Below are positions 61,632 through 64,000 of a DNA stretch of 64,000 bases, piece by piece. Position 1 is the first letter of the stretch; each line of letters begins with the position of its first letter. Both the position numbers and the translations under genes were made by a program. The DNA is from Thamnaconus septentrionalis (taxonomy: Eukaryota; Chordata; Actinopteri; Tetraodontiformes; Monacanthidae). Under the pieces are notes generated by a model. The model was not told where the DNA came from. It saw nothing but the letters and a program-made list of their open reading frames with translations, and ran no database searches. Location: assembly GCA_009823395.1 (NCBI GenBank), contig CM020512.1, positions 8,559,905 through 8,623,904 of the forward strand, read 5' to 3'.

Positions 61632-62177
61632 GTTTGAAAATTGGAAATTTACTTGTATTTTTCTCAGCTATTTCTGTTTCGCAAAAAAAAAAAAAAATAT
61701 ATATATCCACTCAAAGTGATGTGTAATATGTCAGTACTATCTTTAAAATGTATCAGATAAAGATGGATTTATATTGCCCCTGTGAGGTATATAAACAAAA
61801 GTACATTTTACTTTATTTTGATTATGACTTCTACCTCTAAGCTAGACTGGCATAAGAAACCAACCATCCCATATACAAATCAGAAAGAGAAGGTTTCTGG
61901 CAGTATGAACATGTGATATAATGTTGTCAGTAGCATACACTTTACAGACTGAACTGTAATAAATATGTCATGTATCTATAAATGGCATATTTTCACATAC
62001 TAAACTATTTAAAATATTAAAAAATATATATTAATAGATATCATTATTATTATTTGAATAAAATGTGATATTACTAATAACTTTCTTTTCAAATTATTAT
62101 TTTTTATTAAAGAAGGCTTATAGACAATAAATTTCCTCCTGTTGTGGACCATCGTCTCATCTTGGTTGTGCTTTTAG

Positions 62178-62560
62178 GTGGAGCTGGAAATATCAAGCCA
62201 ACTGCTGACCAGTCCACAGACGAGCAAGACTTCTCCTCGGAAGACATTGTTGTCACCAGATCTAACGAATAGATCAAAGTCTGCACAGAGAAGGTAGGCA
62301 GCAGTCTCTATCCACAAAGTCTTAAGCAGTGTTGGCCCACCCCATGACTACAGCATTTTTTTGAATTATCATTATTCTGTCCCACAGATGGCCCAGAATG
62401 GTTCCGTGATGTACCTGGTCACACACTAGTGCCAGCATTATGAGGTTGTGCAACCCACTTCTGTGATTACCAAGCATTAAGGGGATGCTGACAGTCGAGA
62501 TGTGGTGACACCCTCCCAGCCGAGCTCGTCCGGACCTTCCACAAAGAAATCATGTTGCTA
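62178..62560 (+). pseudogene. hspb7 duplicate, exons 2-3 only, decayed
   Basis: 62178-62293 matches hspb7 exon 2 (same acceptor TTTTAG/GTGG, same donor AAG/GTA), with nine bases lost in frame and a TAG at 62270-62272. 62398-about 62560 matches exon 3, with an AAG to TAG stop (HTH* in place of FTHK) and frameshifts after it. Intron sequence before exon 2 also matches, from about 62105. The old 3' UTR and AATAAA (62645-62650) are retained. Exon 1 and the promoter were not duplicated, so it could not make HspB7. It lies downstream of the zbtb17-like exon in the same orientation. Confidence 0.92.
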
Positions 62561-62644
62561 TTTTAGACCATTCCTGTTATGCAAACCTACCTCAAAGAAA
62601 TGTATGGCTGCTCTGTTACTAATTTATTATGTATTGTTTGTGTG

Positions 62645-62650
62645 AATAAA
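62645..62650 (+). promoter_or_regulatory. Retained polyadenylation signal of the hspb7 duplicate
   Basis: AATAAA in 'TTTGTGTGAATAAAACAATA', homologous to the hspb7 signal at 58991. It could terminate transcripts that start at the copy A zbtb17 promoter, giving a short mRNA that contains the half-BTB exon. Confidence 0.5.
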
Positions 62651-62824
62651 ACAATAATTTCATATGAATCATCTGTCTATGTCTGTGACTTTTAATACAA
62701 GAAATGTATTCAAATGTATCTATGTAGACGCCCAATTCTTTCGTTTGGGCTGGGCCTCAAATGTGGATCTTTTACATATTCTAAAATTGTATGTTTACAG
62801 CAGTGACTATTTTTCAGTTACAAT

Positions 62825-63075
62825 TGCTGCCACCAAGCGGTCATTGTCAGTTCTACATCTGCGCACACTCCTTCACTGCGCATGTTCCAGTCGCACATCC
62901 GCCCGGTCCATATCAATCGATCAGAGAGAGGAAGATGGTGGCGGCGGGGCCTCGCGGCGCAAGATCGATCACCGAAACACTCGATTGGATTTGTTTATCC
63001 ACGTCCGAGGGACACTCTTCGTAACAGCAGCCAGTCGCGCAGTCTGACCCGGGTGCGGAGAAACTGTACCAAGAG
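62825..63075 (+). promoter_or_regulatory. zbtb17: zbtb17 promoter and non-coding exon 1, copy B
   Basis: Homologous to 60035-60284, with the NRF1-like 'CACTGCGCATG' and the donor AAGAG/GTAATT at 63075/63076. It also has 'AAGATGGTGGCGGCGG' (62932-62947), a good YY1 site that copy A lacks. The same ATG opens a uORF of about 29 codons ending at 63024. Start site not determinable from sequence. Confidence 0.65.
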
Positions 63076-63904
63076 GTAATTCGACCGCTAGCTTCTGTTG
63101 AAAATGGCGCTTCTGTGCTTTAAACAAAAAGAACGCGCCAGCTCCGAAAACAACAAGGCGGCAGAAACACGACTGCCTCGACGGACCGCCATCTTGTTTC
63201 TTTCGCAGTTCAAGGCACGCTAAATTAATCCCTGATAACAAAGCTGCAAGGATGGAGGAATTGTAGTCGATGGGTTGCACTGTCAAACCAAGAGATCTCA
63301 AAAACTTCGAGAAAAGGCTCATCCGTCGCCGCACCGTGTTTTAAAACGTGTTGTTTTTCTGGCTGTTATATAACCACCAGTGAATTATTTATGTGATGAA
63401 ATGTGAGTCCGTTCTGTCTAATTTAGTCTTGAGTTCATGCTCGGCTCCACTCAAATAATTTTTTTTTTCAAACGTCTTGGACTTGTAATAAATACTGCTG
63501 GCAATGAAAGGAGGCCCTGTATCTAATGTCACGAGCTATTACATCAGCAGTCATATAAACACACTCTTTCAGTTAGGGAGATTAGCATATTGTTTCACAG
63601 TGCGTCAACTCATCTTTTATAATATATATTTTATAATTTTATCCATCTACCTGATGTATTTATTACATCTGCAAGACTTTTTTTCATTTTATTTTATTTT
63701 ACATCATGTCACATCTCGTACCCCTCTGTCACAGTTACAATAGTTTACCAAAACTTACTCACTCACAGGTCGACATTAATAGATTGCACCGCGAAGATCT
63801 TTCAAAGAAGGAAATTGACACCATAGCAGTTTAATAGCAAACTGGTTTAGTTGTCAAGCTGTCTATCTGTCTAGCTATCTGAACAAATGCGATGCTTTCT
63901 TCAG
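63076..63904 (+). other. zbtb17 intron 1
   Basis: Holds a block (63208-63312) clearly shared with copy A intron 1 (60892-60990), including 'GATGGAGGAATTGTAGTCGA'. The rest is AT-rich and non-coding. Confidence 0.7.
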
Positions 63905-63944
63905 GAGCCATCACTGAACTCACCATCCTGACTCGCATTGTACG

Positions 63945-64000
63945 ATGGAGTTCCCGTGGCACAGCGGGAAAGTTCTGGAGCAGCTCAACCGCCAGCGTAA
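63945..64000 (+). CDS. zbtb17: ZBTB17 (Miz-1), first coding exon, cut by the window edge
   Basis: BTB/POZ zinc-finger transcription factor acting in the nucleus, partner of MYC and BCL6 in vertebrates. The exon starts at 63905 after TTCTTCAG. Only 18 codons are visible: MEFPWHSGKVLEQLNRQR. The start and VLEQLN.QR pattern match the N-terminus of vertebrate ZBTB17, and the gene order hspb7-zbtb17 is the conserved one. The BTB remainder and the zinc fingers lie beyond the right edge. The leader exon and promoter are at 62825-63075. Confidence 0.85.
   Translation, partial: MEFPWHSGKVLEQLNRQR

Overview
The window is vertebrate nuclear DNA, almost certainly from a teleost fish. It holds large intron-bearing genes with GT/AG splice sites, dense CA/GT and other microsatellites, L2/Maui-type LINE tails and Tc1- and Harbinger-like non-autonomous elements. 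Five genes lie in the order EPHA2(+), FAM131C(+), CLCNK(-), HSPB7(+), ZBTB17(+). This is the order and relative orientation known from human 1p36.13, so the block is conserved. There is one fish chloride-channel gene where mammals have two (CLCNKA and CLCNKB).

Layout: 1-4220 is read as an epha2 intron. 4221-13383 holds 14 coding exons of epha2 (cysteine-rich region to SAM domain; the ligand-binding exons lie left of the window), followed by a long 3' UTR to about 15.13 kb. 15.1-26.7 kb is non-coding. fam131c spans 26840-37341 in six coding exons. clcnk lies convergent to it on the minus strand, 50353 to 39407, in 19 coding exons that could all be placed by splice phase. 50.4-55.7 kb is non-coding and contains a perfect SRF CArG box upstream of hspb7. 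hspb7 (56225-58702) has three exons and a TATA box. The right edge holds the 5' end of zbtb17.

Most notable is a tandem segmental duplication in the last 6 kb. The segment running from hspb7 exon 2 through the zbtb17 promoter to the first coding exon of zbtb17 is present twice (about 58.2-61.65 kb and about 62.1-64.0 kb). The second hspb7 copy is a pseudogene with no first exon and with in-frame stops. The first copy of the zbtb17 coding exon keeps an open frame, a start codon and both splice sites, but the zinc-finger exons do not follow it. It could be an alternative N-terminus for ZBTB17 (Miz-1), a short half-BTB protein, or a relic.

The second notable point is in clcnk. Exon 9 (44510-44609) is 100 nt, but the phases of its neighbours require 3n, and the protein reading changes frame inside it. 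This is either an assembly error or a real frameshift. The rest of clcnk looks like a normal CLC-K channel, including valine in place of the gating glutamate.

The cell biology is that of the individual families: EphA2 is a receptor tyrosine kinase for ephrin-A ligands, CLC-K a basolateral epithelial Cl- channel, HspB7 a cardiac and muscle small heat-shock protein, and ZBTB17 a BTB/zinc-finger transcription factor. FAM131C has no established function. Nothing suggests that they act in one pathway; they are linked by conserved position.
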